A stretch of 46,388 nucleotides of DNA from Triparma columacea (taxonomy: Eukaryota > Sar > Bolidophyceae > Parmales > Triparmaceae). Below the pieces are notes generated by a model. The model was not told the origin of the DNA. It searched no databases and saw only the letters and a program-made list of their open reading frames with translations. Positions 1 through 10,837 of the stretch are shown piece after piece. Location of the stretch: assembly GCA_030267965.1 (NCBI GenBank), contig BRYA01001535.1, positions 2,415 to 48,802 of the forward strand, written 5' to 3'. The translations under genes and the position numbers were made by a program. Position 1 is the stretch's first letter. Each line of letters opens with the position of its first letter.

Positions 1-1039
1 TCCCCCCTCCTCCCCCCCCCCCCCCTCCTCCTCCTCCTCCCCCTCCTCCCCCCCCTCCCCCCACCTTGTACTTCCCCCCCCCCATCTCAGCCCTCTGCAT
101 AGCCCTAGCCATCTCCTCGTCCCTCATCTCCTGTTCCTTCCTAGCCCCCTCTGCCGCTACCTGGTCGATGTCCTCGAACTCGTCCCCAACGTTCCCCCCC
201 CCCTCCGACACCAAGGATGATGAAGAAGGAGGTGGGACCTTCTTAGTCACACCCAGCTTCTTGGCCCCACCCAGGCTAGTCGCGGGGCCGAGTTTCTTGA
301 CCCCTAGTAGTCCCTTACCTCTCGTTCCCCCCCCCTCATTTTTCTTCATAATAAGCTTGGTCCCTCCCCCCATAATTTTCTTTGGAACAGCGAGTCTCCC
401 TGCCCCCGCCTTGGCGCTCGCAAGCTGGAGCTTAGGTCTGACCTTCTCCTCCCCCCCTCCCCCCGCCCCCGTCGTCCTGGCTGCCTCGGCAGCCGTTACC
501 GTCGCACCTGTGAATCCACCCTCATTACCCCCCCCCAAACCTTCCCCCTGACCTGACGATCCCTGGGGGGGTGAGGGTGGGGTGCCGATCTCCAAGCTAG
601 TAACAGGTACCTCCCTCCCCTCCCTAGCCGCCTCAACCGCCCTAGCCAGGTGTTCCCTGTACCCCCTAGCAGCCCTTGAGTTGTACTTGCTCTCCGTCTT
701 TGTGTGCATGTCCTTGGTACCGTTCCTTTTAAACCACGCTACCGCAGGACCGTTTCCACCGATCCTCATCGCGGCAACCTGGTCGGGGGTCCACTCGTCA
801 AGCTCGGTCGACCTAACGAACGTAATGTGCACCCCCATACGTCTGTGGGCAGCGGAGCAGTCAAGGCAGAGGAACACACCGTAGGTTACGGACGCCCAGG
901 TGGGGCGAGTGTTGGGACAGTCGAAGCAGGTGGAGTTGGAACCGGACTTGAGGATCTTGCGGAAGGCGGCGTTCTTCTCAGAGGTTGGCATGCAGACTGC
1001 ATTGTTCCCGGCCGCGGTAAGGGGGGTGAAGGAGGACAT
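1..1039 (-). CDS. ArfGAP-domain protein, ARFGAP2/3 (Glo3)-like; 3' end beyond window
   Basis: The gene reads leftward from the ATG at 1039 as one open frame and runs off the left edge, so at least 346 residues are present and the C-terminus is missing. The N-terminus is a clear ArfGAP zinc finger: Cys38, Cys41, Cys58 and Cys61 in CX2CX16CX2C spacing, followed by an [13 protein letters not shown] stretch that holds the family's arginine finger (about Arg66). The rest is low-complexity Gly/Lys/Ala and then an acidic, Arg/Glu-rich helix. ArfGAPs stimulate GTP hydrolysis by Arf1. The finger-first layout with a long basic/acidic tail suits the COPI-linked ARFGAP2/3 group, but the diagnostic C-terminal repeats would lie outside the window. 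A second in-frame Met at 991 just before the finger is an alternative start. Very sure of ArfGAP, less sure of the subgroup. Confidence 0.88.
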   Translation of the reverse strand, partial: MSSFTPLTAAGNNAVCMPTSEKNAAFRKILKSGSNSTCFDCPNTRPTWASVTYGVFLCLDCSAAHRRMGVHITFVRSTELDEWTPDQVAAMRIGGNGPAVAWFKRNGTKDMHTKTESKYNSRAARGYREHLARAVEAAREGREVPVTSLEIGTPPSPPQGSSGQGEGLGGGNEGGFTGATVTAAEAARTTGAGGGGEEKVRPKLQLASAKAGAGRLAVPKKIMGGGTKLIMKKNEGGGTRGKGLLGVKKLGPATSLGGAKKLGVTKKVPPPSSSSLVSEGGGNVGDEFEDIDQVAAEGARKEQEMRDEEMARAMQRAEMGGGKYKVGGGGGGGGGGGGGGGGGGGG

Positions 1040-1573
1040 ATTTGGGGTTATGGAGAGGTTTGAAGAGGTATTTCTAAGCAGGTGATACGTGTGTATGGTG
1101 TATATTATCTGTATATGTTGTGATATGACGTATATATGTGTGTGTGTTGCGTAGAGGGTTGATCTGGATTTTGTCCTTTTTTCATTTTTCTCAATCCGCC
1201 TCCTTCAAAGATTCGTCATTTGTCTGCTCTTTCTTCTCCCCATCCTTCCTATAATCGGTATGGCAATTATAGGAACGTGAGTATATATATCATATTTAGT
1301 GGTTGTATGATTTTAATGAAATATTACGCATTCAAAACCCACAAATTACACCCATTAACATTTGAGAGCATCTACGAGGGGTAACAACACAAGGAATCAC
1401 AAGGAATCACACGTTTATATCATTGGGGATATTGTTTGGGGGTATTGGATGGGAGTTGGAGAGGGAGAGATGGCATACACAAACACACATATACACAAAC
1501 ACAGACATACACACCTCCTCTAAACCCACAATCCCAAACCCCCCACCTCCATCCATCTCCTCAAACCAGAATA
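1040..1573. other. Divergent intergenic region (ArfGAP / histidine phosphatase)
   Basis: No gene is seen. The stretch holds TG/TA-rich sequence around 1090-1150, a TATA-like tract near 1273-1285, a direct repeat of CAAGGAATCACA near 1390-1410, and CA-rich sequence at about 1475-1515 that probably lies in the 5' leader of the rightward gene. It should carry promoters for both flanking genes; no specific site can be assigned. Confidence 0.5.
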
Positions 1574-2815
1574 ATGGCCGTGCCTGCTATCTTCGCCTTC
1601 TACTGCGCCTGGGTGGTAGCCATGCTCCTCCGCCCCTTCTTTGTGTTTGTGCTAGCCTGCCTTCTATGGAATGCCCCCTTCACCATGCTCAAGATGAGGA
1701 TGGTAGCTGACACATTCCTTTACATGGTGAGTGGAGAGAGGGAGGGAGGGGCTGGGGGCTTGGGGCCAAATGCTCTCAGACGATAGAAACGTTCTCAACT
1801 CCGCCACTTTCAATCTTAACCCACAAAAGCAGCAACAAACCTTCTAACCCTCGCCACCCCTCCTTAATCCCCAAACCCAACACCCCCACCCCCACCCCCC
1901 CCGCAGTTCCTCTGCAAGGACAAGAAGTTCAAAAACCCCTCCGACCGCGGAGCCTTCCTCTCCTCCCTCCCCTCCTCCTCCAAGAAGACGATAGTGTTTG
2001 TCCGCCACGGCGAGTCTTGCTGGAACGACACCTTCAACGCTGGCGAGCGCAAGAAGCTGGACTTCATTAAGGGTTTCATCCCCGGCCTCATCAAGTCCTT
2101 CTACTACGAGGTGTACCTGGCCCTCTCCGGGAAGGTAGACTCCTGGTTCTACGACTCCCCCCTCTCCCACTACGGCATCTCCCAGATCGACGCCCTCGCC
2201 CGGTACCTCAGCAAGGGTCCGTCCTCCTCCTCCGAGCAGGAGGTGTTTGACCTCCTCAACGGGTCCCCCGGGTGCCCCAAGACCTCCGTCCTCTGCTCCT
2301 CCAACCTCCGCCGGGCCCTAAGCACCGTCTGCATAGGCTTCAGGGACCGCCTGGCCTCCAACCCAGACGAGAAGATCGTGGTCCACCCCAGCCTCCAGGA
2401 GATAAGCAGGAACCCCGACACCCTCAGCATCACCCCCCCCGGGCAGCAGGTGAACGCCAGCTGGATAGAGAAGGCGTCGCTGCCCCAGATACAGCCCATC
2501 CTAACCTCCAGGGTAGACATGACCCACCACATTGGCAACAAGCCTCTCTCCTCAAACGGCGGTACCCGCATGGCATCCTTCTGCACCTTCGCGTTCTCCC
2601 GCCCCGAGGAATGCGTCATATGCGGAGGCCACAGCCTCTGGTTCAGGAGCTTCTTCAGGGCGTACCTACCAGAGGCTAGCGGACACATTTCGAAGAAGAA
2701 GAAAATGGTCAACGGGGGGACGGTCATGTTCGACCTTTACAAGGTTAAGAACGGGGGGGGGTGGGAGTACGTCATCGACGAGAAAACCATGAAGGTCGTG
2801 TACGGGGGGTTCTAA
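1574..2815 (+). CDS. Membrane-anchored histidine phosphatase (phosphoglycerate-mutase-like)
   Basis: Two exons, 1574-1726 and 1907-2815, are separated by a GTGAGT...CCCCGCAG intron and give 353 residues. Residues 1-40 are strongly hydrophobic and look like one or two membrane spans. The catalytic domain follows, with the histidine-phosphatase signature VRHGES (nucleophile His85). A second conserved histidine sits in GGHSLWFR (about His293), and Arg residues lie around the first motif. Members of this superfamily form a phosphohistidine intermediate and act on very varied substrates (sugars, phosphoproteins, inositol phosphates), so the substrate cannot be named. The membrane anchor at the N-terminus is unusual for soluble mutases and suggests a phosphatase on a membrane surface. 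A run of G follows the stop codon, and the convergent gene's stop lies 76 bases away. Confidence 0.82.
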
Positions 2816-2891
2816 GGGGGGGGAAGGAAAGTAAAAGGGGGGAGAAAAGAGAAAGAAAACAAAAAAGTCTGGTTAGCGCCAAGGGAAAAAG

Positions 2892-3584
2892 TTATGTCTT
2901 GCGTTTCGTCTTTGTTGCCTTTTTTGTTTCCCTTCTCTCCCCCACAAAGCCTAGCTTGATCATCCTCCCCATATCCCCTGTCCTCTTCGTTCTCTTCCCG
3001 CCCCCTCTGTTAACAATTTTACGCTTGACCTTACCCTTACCCTTATTATTTCCCCCTGTGTAACCCTGAGAGCGAAAATGCCAAGCAGGTGAGGAAGGGG
3101 AGAGGTTATATTTTGTGTCGGTTAGTTTTAAAAAGCAAAACAGGGGAATTTACCGCCTCTCTCTCCCACACAGCTTGCTTGCACCCACACGCAACACTGC
3201 AACACAAACTTACCTCCCCGTCCCCGATCCTTGCGACCTCCTTTACGCGGTATGGGTCGTCTTGAACCCAGCTCCTACCGATCTCGTAGAGCGACGTGTT
3301 CTCCTCGATTGCGTCGAGCCATAAACGACGGTCGTAGACTTGGAGGACAGAGGAGGGGGGAGGGTTGGAGGGGGGGGGAGAGAGGAGAGAGGACTGGAGG
3401 GTGGAAGACGTTAGAAGGGGGGGAACGGACCAGAGGGGGGGAGGGTCCGAAGACTTCTTTGAAGTCAAGGTGCAGGAACGAGGGGTATTTTGAGGAGAAG
3501 GAGAGCCTGAGTGGATAAGGGGGGGGGAGGAGGGGAGGGGGGGAGGGGGGGGAGGGGGTAAGATGGGCCACTGTGCGACGCCAT
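2892..3584 (-). CDS. Small Pro-rich protein with conserved core and basic tail (possibly LIN37-like)
   Basis: The proposed model has exons 3584-3572, 3506-3214 and 3065-2892 (about 159 residues). The second intron is well supported: donor GTAAGT right after a GAG codon, acceptor CTCTCAG, and an unbroken frame into a Lys/Arg-rich tail. The 13-base first exon is tentative; its donor is weak, but splicing it removes a C-tract and restores the frame exactly. A further intron within the Pro/Ser-rich part cannot be excluded, because a TTCTAAC branch-like site and a CCTCCAG are present. After that stretch comes a conserved-looking core that includes RLWLDAIEENTSLYEIGRSW and VQDDPYR. The LYxxxRxWvxxDP pattern reminds me of the C-terminal motif of LIN37, a subunit of the MuvB/DREAM cell-cycle complex, but this is a weak resemblance. 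Treat the function as unknown. Confidence 0.55.
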
Positions 3585-4120
3585 AGTGCAACCCTGACCC
3601 CCCACCCCGCTAAACTAATCCTTACTTTTCACTTTCACTCCAGATTTATCCATTCACAGGTTGAGACTGAAGATAATGCTGATAATCTTGTTGGAATCGT
3701 GTTGGAAATCGTATTGGATCGTGTTGAGAGGAATGAAATGGAGTCCACACGGCAAAAGTCCCGATGAGAAATTGAGAAGTCAATTAAAAAACCTTATGTG
3801 GTGATTCTGTACTTTATTAGCCTCAGAAATGTTCTAAGGAAGTCAATAAAGGGTTTAAAGCGGTAAAAAGGGCGTATATGTGCTTTTTGAGGCCTTAAAA
3901 TGTCCACCAAAAAATTTGCAGGTCTTTGCCCAACTTTTTACAAGAATTCTGACAAAACTCTTCAATTTATCACCCCACAAAACATTTCAAACGACATTTT
4001 TCTTCTATCCATACTTCCATATCTTCAAATCTCTTTCGAAACGTCAACAAATTCCCTGATTCTCCACTTCTTCAATATTTCCCCCCTTCTGACTCGCCTC
4101 CCTGTCTCTGCTTCCTCCCA
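3585..4120. other. Divergent intergenic region
   Basis: No gene is seen in either strand. The region is less GC-rich than its flanks and holds an imperfect direct repeat around 3690-3730 (GGAATCGTGTTGGAAATCGTATTGGATCGTGTTG broken into three short copies of a GGAATCGTGTT-like unit). The part next to 4121 is C/T-rich, as at other starts here, and is probably the leader of the rightward gene. Confidence 0.4.
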
Positions 4121-4788
4121 ATGTCCAAGGCCTTTTGCCCTCCTGACACTCTCACCCCCACTGACATTCGAAATGTAGCTGACGTGCGTCGCGCTTGTTG
4201 GACCGGTGGTTTCACAGGTCTGGCAGTTGGTCTCCCAGTGGGTTACTTTGCTCATAAGTCCCTCTTCCATGTTGGCAAGGCCATGGGGGTGGCCGTGAAG
4301 GATATGAGGGGCGGGGTCGAGGGGCTCTTCGATGAACCGATCAAAGGGTGGAGAGACTTTGCGAAGAGGTCGATCAGGGCTGCTGCTCCGATGAGCAAGG
4401 TGAGAAACTGAAGAGAATGATAAGTGCGCCTTTGCTGCATGCAGTCTCGATGAAAACACTTTTCGCGACTCACCTTCGCTGTCCGCCGCTTCGCTACCCA
4501 CTCGCGCGTTCACAGAACCATAGGTTTATGTTTGTTTTCGCGGGGGGGGCTTTCTTGTCGTACATTGGGGCAAGCACGGCAGGGAAGAACAATAGGTGGA
4601 AGATGGAAGAAGTGTACGAGAGGGGGAAGATCACGACGCAGGATCAGCTGGGCTTATATCAGCAGTGAGTAAACCCTTTCAAGCCACAGTTTAGACAATG
4701 CGCTCTTACTAACAACAATTGCACGCACCTTCGCAACAGGCTGGCCGAGGAGAAGGCAGAAGCACGCGCGAGGAACAACGCGAGATAG
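4121..4788 (+). CDS. Small two-helix membrane protein (weakly TMEM141-like)
   Basis: Three exons, 4121-4399, 4516-4664 and 4740-4788, join in frame (GTGAGA and GTGAGT donors; TTCACAG and CAACAG acceptors) to give 158 residues. Two Gly-rich hydrophobic segments are visible: about residues 27-46 (GGFTGLAVGLPVGYFAHK) and 96-113 (FMFVFAGGAFLSYIGAS). Both have the small-residue spacing common in mitochondrial inner-membrane proteins. Between them lies an amphipathic basic stretch, and the tail is a charged helix ending in ARARNNAR. The pair of helices followed by KNNRWKMEE is reminiscent of TMEM141, but the match is by eye and loose. The function is unknown. The first intron carries CTTCGCT-rich sequence also seen in the intron at 21779. 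Confidence 0.72.
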
Positions 4789-4875
4789 AAACTTGGTATC
4801 ATTTCACTTAAATCCAGTGCTTTAAATTACGCGGATAGTAACAAATCCCCACCCAACCCCACTCAAAATCCAGCT

Positions 4876-6529
4876 CTACAGGCCCCACGCCGACAACAGG
4901 GTCTGCTCAAACTGGTCGTCGCTCTCAATCTCAGCGCTGAGGTCCTTGTAGTACTCGATGAACTCCTCCTTGGTGACGATGCCGTCTGGGGTGGCCTCCC
5001 AGACACTCATAAAGTCCTTGGCCGCCTCTCCTTCTGTTAGGGTTGTGATGTTGACCATGCCGGATCCGTCAGCGTCCAATTTGTCGTACGCGGCCAGCAC
5101 CACCGCCTCCCTCTTCTCGTTCATTTCTCCCCTCGTGGCAACCAAGAACTCAGTCAGGCTGATGATGCCGTCTCCTCCCTTGTCGAAGTGTTTGAAGAGC
5201 ACCCCGAACTGCTCGTCGTTCAACTCGACTCCCAAATTCTTCAGTCCCCACTTCAAGTCCTCCCTGTCCAACTTAAAGTCTCCGGTCTCGTCCATAGACT
5301 TGAAAGCGCTCTTGAGGGCCCTAACGGCGTTCTTGCTCCTCTTCTTCATGACGTCAAGAACCTTGGCGATAAGTCCCGCGGCGGAGAGGGGCGGGGGGAG
5401 GTTCCTGTTGTCATCCCCGAGAGAGGCATCGGAGGAGGTGACAAAGCTACGTGATGGGGATGAATGGGGAGCGGGGGGAGGAAAACAGGGGGGCAGCGAA
5501 AGGGATTTGCGGTTAGCAGGATAGCGTGGAAGAGGAGGGAAGAGCGGGGAAGCACGGGGGGGAACTTTGCGGAGTCTCGTATGCCCCCAACCTACTAGCG
5601 CAGCTCTTTTCATTAGTTGCTCCACTCCACTTATCGCAAATCCTGACCCTACCAACTCACCTCCAGATGTTCTGGTCCATCTCTGGCTTTACGTTGGTCA
5701 CGGAGGTCCTCCTCCCTGAGAACTCCCCGGCCATGACTGACACCTTGCCGTTCTTTTGCATGGTCGCTCCGCAGACCTCGTACTCGGTTCCGAAATCAGT
5801 ATTCATAGCGTTCCGGCTGTCGGAACTCAGGAGCTGCATGGTCTGGCAGTGCTGCAGGACAACGTCACATCCGCTTACTAGAGCCTCGCCCTGGCTGAGC
5901 ACCCTAGCTGCCCCGCTATCCTTGCTCACGGCGGGCATCTGGGTCTTCCAGACGGTGCTGTAGGTAACCTTGGCGGTCATGTAAACAAGCTGGTTGTTGC
6001 TCAAGGGACTGGCCTTCCTCTCGTTCTTAAGGCTACTCGCAAGGAAGAGGGGGGGCTGGAGCATGTTGGTCTCCTCGTCGACCCTAAGGCTAGGGTTGCA
6101 CATGAGCCTAAAGGGAGTTCCCCAGGCAACATACTCAGAAGGGTCGGCCTCGTCAACCTTGGTGATGACAAAGGTGTTCCTGGCCATGCTGCTGGTGCTC
6201 TCGCACACAGAGGCGTTGAACTCACTGCTATCGAACCCAGCAGCCTCAAAGGGGTCGCAGGCGAGACTTCCCCCGGTCTGCTTGTGGGCAAGCACGATGG
6301 AGTCACCATATTTGATAAGCCCATCCTCAGAGTATGTGTGAGGGACAGTGGAAGTGCATGACGCCACCTTGGTGTTGAACATACCCATGGTGAGCGTTCC
6401 ATGCTCCCTGGCTCTCTTGAAGTCACCAAATTTGGCTTCCTCCAGACAAACGTCCTCGAGCCAGTTTCCGACTCTTGTCTTACAGTTGTAAGAACCCCCA
6501 CCAGCGAGCTGCTGTGGCGTAAAGTTCAT
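4876..6529 (-). CDS. CFAP161: CFAP161-like axonemal protein with C-terminal EF-hands
   Basis: Two exons, 6529-5661 and 5446-4876, join in frame (donor GTGAGT, acceptor CACGTAG) to give 479 residues. The N-terminal 290 residues carry the CFAP161 hallmark TRVGNWLEDVCLEE, then a body with SEDGLIKYGDSIVLAHK, matching that family's start. CFAP161 is a microtubule inner protein of ciliary doublets. The second exon encodes an EF-hand block: canonical loops near residues 342-353 and 378-389, a third loop (414-425) ending in Thr instead of Glu, and a shortened fourth ending in EEFIEYY. The C-terminus DDQFEQTLLSAW resembles the tail of calcyphosin-type EF-hand proteins. The fusion could make this axonemal part calcium-responsive. 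A competing view is two adjacent genes, but the splice junction keeps the frame and no start or promoter separates them. Confidence 0.85.
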
Positions 6530-7033
6530 TGTGGTATCTATTGTGGGGCAGGGAGCAGTGAATGGAGGGGACGGGTGAGTTGAGGGAGGACTTTGAATAA
6601 GGTGGGGTTCGAGCTTCGAAGGCTGTTGGGGCTCTGGTCAACCTATTGGTGATACCGGTGCGACTTCGAGAGGAGGAGGGGCGCCAAAAACAGTGCCGGG
6701 GGGCTACGAGAGGATCGTCTAATGAATTCTAACAATTGGTGGGTGGAGACTTACTTGGTTTTATGTCAAATCGGTTAGAATTCATGCCAATCTCGAAGGT
6801 CCAGACAAGGTTTCCTTGAGAAGGCCAATGGGATGAAAGAACGTCTTGCCTACTTATTATTTTCGCGTATCGCAACACTAGGAGGGTCATACAACGCACA
6901 AACCCAGAAAAAACGTAAAAGACCAATCCTCTGATGTCTCAACTTAAAGAACCCTAGCCGAACTTTTTCAGTCATCAACACTGTTCCTTGTTCCTTTGGT
7001 ACAGGACTCAAATAAATCTTGACCTAATCGTCA
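6530..7033. other. Divergent intergenic region (CFAP161 / SLC44)
   Basis: No gene is supported; the only sizeable frame (6729-6926, minus strand) has no recognisable content. The part nearest 7034 is AT-richer and likely contains the leader of the transporter gene. No promoter element can be named with confidence. Confidence 0.4.
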
Positions 7034-8791
7034 ATGACGGTTTACTCGAACTCAACCAAGATGCATGGTGTCCCGGGTAACTTTGCCACGGCCACACCCG
7101 TTGACAACGGGATGCAGAAGCCTTCTTTGCTGAACGTTGGGGACTTCTCAAATGGGGGATCTGAGGTTAAAGCAGCTGCCAAGTGGAATGACGTTCCGTT
7201 TGCGATCTTATTCTGGGCCCATTTTGCCCTCATTGCGGGTATCGGCTTCACTAGCGGTATTGCCGAGATCCAGGGTACTGTGGAGGATGCTTCAGAGTTG
7301 GATCATAAGGTTGTTGTGGAGAACAATACCTCTGGCGTCGGCGGGGATGTAAGTTGAAGGCGGTTGGTCCTGTGTTGGGACCTCTCTGCAGTGCTCTTTC
7401 CCTACTCCCCCTCACCCATCGCCTAACTCTTCCCCTCCTCCTCCCCTCCTCCTCCCCTCCTACTCCCCGTGTAGGTAATTGGAGGCATCGTTGTCTGCGT
7501 CTTGTGCGGCATCGTCTTCTCCCTTCTGTACGTAAAACTTGCCATTTCGATGGGTGAGAATTTGATCCACGTTGGCACCAAGTTCCAGATTGGGCTCTTC
7601 TTCTTCTTTGGCCTCATCTTCATGATGAGCGGCTCGACTATCGGAGGGATCCTGTGCTTCATCTGCATGGCCATCACAATGTGCTGGTACCGTGCCGTCC
7701 AGTCTCGAATTCCTTTTGCCGGTGCCAACCTATCCGTTGCTTGCAGCAGCATCAAGAACTTTCCCACCATCTTCTTTGTCAACTTTGCCTGTCTCATCGC
7801 ATCGTTTGTGTGGATGATGGTCTGGTCCCTTGCCATGATTGGAATTGTCAAGCCTAGCCAGTCTGTGGGTGTAGAAACCGACAGTGGTGTCTTTGACAGC
7901 CGAATGTGCACAGACTTTCCATACGACGGAACGACGGCCGAATGCACGCAGGAGACAACCGGCTGCTGCTACTGCGATGCGAGTTCATTGAGCGATACCG
8001 ACACAGCGACGGGTTGGAAGCAAGATTCATGCGTCCCAACAGAGACCATGGATCAGTTGACGTACTTCGGCATGCTCATCTCTTTCTACTGGGGAAGCAC
8101 CGTCGTGTCCAACGTAATGCACTGCGTGGTTGCCGGCACTGTCGCGACCTGGTGGTTCAAGCACGATGCCGGGAGTTCCCCAGTGTTCGACAGTTTCTAC
8201 AGGGCGATGACCACCAGCTTTGGAAGCATCTGCCTTGGCAGCTTGCTTGTTGCCATCCTCAAGGCGATTCGTCAGATGCTCAGGGAGGCGGAGAAAAACA
8301 AGAACGCCCAGGTCTTCCTCTGCGTCATTCAGTGCCTGCTGGGCTGTGTCGAGTCCCTCCTCGAGTATTTCAACCGTTACGCTTTCTGCTACGTTGCCAT
8401 CTACGGCTATGACTTCAAGACTGCTGGAAGGAGCGTCTTTGATCTCTTCAAGAAGCTCGGCTGGACCACAATCATCAACGATGACCTGATTGAAACCGCT
8501 CTCTCCTTTGGGTGTGTGGGGACCGGATTCTTGACTGCTCTCGTCGGCTGGTTGTTCGGCCATGCCATCGGGGTCGACAGCCAATACCTCCTCTTCATGT
8601 TCATCGGGGGTTTCATATCGGGATTCTCCATGGCTCAGATTACCCTCAATGTGATTTCGAGCGCTGTCGCCACAGTGTTCGTCTGCTTCGCAGAGAACCC
8701 TGCGAGCCTGGGCCAGATTCACCCCCAGGAGAGCGCCACACTTATCGGGGCCTGGCGTCAGTTCCATGGAGACTTGTGCTCGTTCGCTTGA
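7034..8791 (+). CDS. Choline-transporter-like protein (SLC44/CTL family)
   Basis: Exons 7034-7348 and 7475-8791 join at a GTAAGT donor and GTGTAG acceptor to give 543 residues. After a hydrophilic N-terminus of about 55 residues come roughly ten hydrophobic spans. The first is FAILFWAHFALIAGIGFTSG, and a large Cys-rich extracellular loop lies around residues 235-290 (CTDFPYDGT, TTGCCYCDAS). Family signatures in the second half include FGSICLGSLLVAILKAIRQM and, near the end, TVFVCFAENPASLGQIHP. SLC44 proteins carry choline or related amines and phospholipid head groups across plasma and organelle membranes. The cysteine-rich loop between early spans is also typical of the family. The substrate in this organism is not known. 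The gene runs convergently toward the acyl-CoA dehydrogenase gene, 106 bases away. Confidence 0.92.
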
Positions 8792-8897
8792 GGGGAAGGG
8801 GCGCAAGCAAAGCATGCGGGGGGAGGGGGGGGTATGGCTACCATAAGGAAGTCAAAAATACCAATGACACAAAATTCTATTCGAAAGAAGCATTTAT

Positions 8898-10837
8898 TTA
8901 TAGCTCCTCGACCTTGGTCTTAATCACAGTGTCATCGAGGGATTCTAGGAGTCGAGCTTGGTGTTTCGTCTTGCTGAGCTCGTGAATCATGAAATACTGG
9001 CAGGCGTTAACCTTGCCATGGAGAAACGACTCGGAGGGGTCAGATGACTTAGCTTTGGCCGCGATAGCCATTTCGAGCCACAGCCAGCCGATGACAGTCG
9101 TGCCCGCCATGTTCAGGTAGTCATGAGAGTTGGCCAGCATGAGCTGAACATCCCCGGATTTTCCGACTCCTCCCAGCTTCTTGGTGACCTCGACCAGCCG
9201 CTCTACCGCACTCTTGACGTGAGAAGCCATAGGAACGATTTCGTCATCTCCCGTCTTCGCGGCCCTCTCCACGCAACCTGCCATCCTCTCGATGAGGAGG
9301 GGGAATCCGGGCCCAGCAATCTTTCTACCGAGGAGATCGAGTGACTGAATGCCGTGGGTGCCTTCGTGAATCATATTTAGGCGGTTGTCACGGTAGATTT
9401 GAGAGAGGGGGAAGTCGGAAGTGTAACCATAACCTCCAAGGACCTGAATTGCCCACTTGTTGGCCTCGAGGCAGAACTGCGGCGAGCGGCGAGGGTGGTC
9501 TTAGCGCTTCGAGGTGTCATGCTGATTGCTTTCGTCGATTCTCACCTCGGAGGGCCAACTCTTGACGATGGGAATAAGGAAGTCAAGAACATGCTTGTCC
9601 TCCTCCGAGGTTTTGGAACTGTCGGCAAGGGAGGAGGCGAGAAGGCAGAGGGCTAGGGCACCTTCAGAGTGAACCTTCTGGGTCAAAAGCATACGTTTCA
9701 CATCGGCATAGTTGACGATGGTCTCCTGCGGCGAGCAAGGTTGTGTTAGTGAGTCGTCTTTGCAATGCTGTTTCCATTCTCGTCCATTCTCACCTTCTCC
9801 TTGGTAGTAGGACTCCTACCCTGCTTCCTCTCAAGTGCGTAGTTGAGAGACTCAAGGTGGCCTCGCTTCCCACAAAGAGCGGCTGAGAGACCAACGTGGA
9901 TCCTCATCTCGTTCATCATTAGGAACATGGCTTGCAAGCCCTTCCCCTCCTCACCGATAAGGTAGCCAGTGGCCCCGTCGGAATTATCGCCGAGCGACCA
10001 GTAGCAATTAGAAATTCCCCGGCAGCCCATCTTGTGGTTGACGCCGTTGATGGTGTAGTCGTTACGCTCTCCCAGCGATCCATCGTCATTGACGATCGAC
10101 TTGGGAACGAGGAAAAGGGATATCTTATTGTCGGGGGTCTTTGCGAGGAGCATGTGGATGATGTTCTCCGTCATGTCGTGGTCGGCGCCAGACGTCCACA
10201 TCTTGTTCCCCTTTATGCGGTAAGTTCCAGGAGTATCAGTGGGCGTGGCCTTGGTGGAAATATCAACTAGGGAGGAGCCAGCCTGGGTCTCGGAAAGAGC
10301 CATCGTTCCAGTCCAACGTCCGTCGGTAAGGGGCTCGTGGTACTTGGCGACAAGATCAGGGGAACCAAAGGCCTTGAGAAGATTGGCTGCGCACTGGGTG
10401 AGGACCCAATGGCCCAGCACACCAGACGTAAAGGCCGAACCAGTAATAGCAGACACAGCAGTGAGTGAAGGGAAAGGAAGGTCCATCTCGTGCATGGCAG
10501 TAAAGCCCCCCTCGCTGTAGGCATCCAGGACCTCCTTAACTTGCTCATGCATCTTAACAGGGGAGACGGTAGGCGAAGATCGATCATTCATAAATGCCGG
10601 GTCAAACTGAGGCTCAAACTTGTCGAACAGGGGGTCGAGGTGATGATAACGGTCCACGAAGGAAGAGGCAGAATCAAGAACCTGTTGGGTTGTCGCATCA
10701 GTAGGTGGAGTGATTATGGCAGGGTTATCAAACAGCAGGAAGTCTAGGGTGGGGCGATCATAAAATCTAGACGTCAGGAAACGACGTTGAGTTGATTTTA
10801 GCGCCGGTTGGGAGGCGTTGTGCAACAAACGGAGCAT
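8898..10837 (-). CDS. Acyl-CoA dehydrogenase, DmdC/FadE type, mitochondrial
   Basis: Three exons, 10837-9794, 9725-9546 and 9476-8898, join in frame to 600 residues. The Met at 10837 starts a basic, hydroxylated presequence (MLRLLHNASQPALKSTQRRF) typical of mitochondrial import; an upstream in-frame extension looks like leader. The flavin/substrate motif MALSETQAGSSLVDIST and the run TSGADHDMTENIIHMLLAKT resemble the long bacterial acyl-CoA dehydrogenases with an extra C-terminal domain, including DmdC (3-methylmercaptopropionyl-CoA dehydrogenase). The catalytic base is Glu446 in HEGTHGIQ. The length of about 600 fits that class rather than the 400-residue medium-chain type. DmdC acts in the demethylation branch of DMSP breakdown, so a role in DMSP-derived sulphur metabolism is possible, but other acyl-CoAs are equally open. 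Both introns start GTGAGAAT and end in CTCGCCGCAG. Confidence 0.9.

Noticed and set aside
66..551. 161-codon plus-strand frame with many Pro and Ser
   Set aside because: It is antisense to the ArfGAP gene, whose zinc finger and frame are unambiguous.
2170..2727. 185-codon minus-strand frame
   Set aside because: It overlaps the histidine phosphatase exon, which carries clear catalytic motifs.
6729..6926. 65-codon minus-strand frame upstream of CFAP161
   Set aside because: No similarity, and the CFAP161 start at 6529 is already complete.
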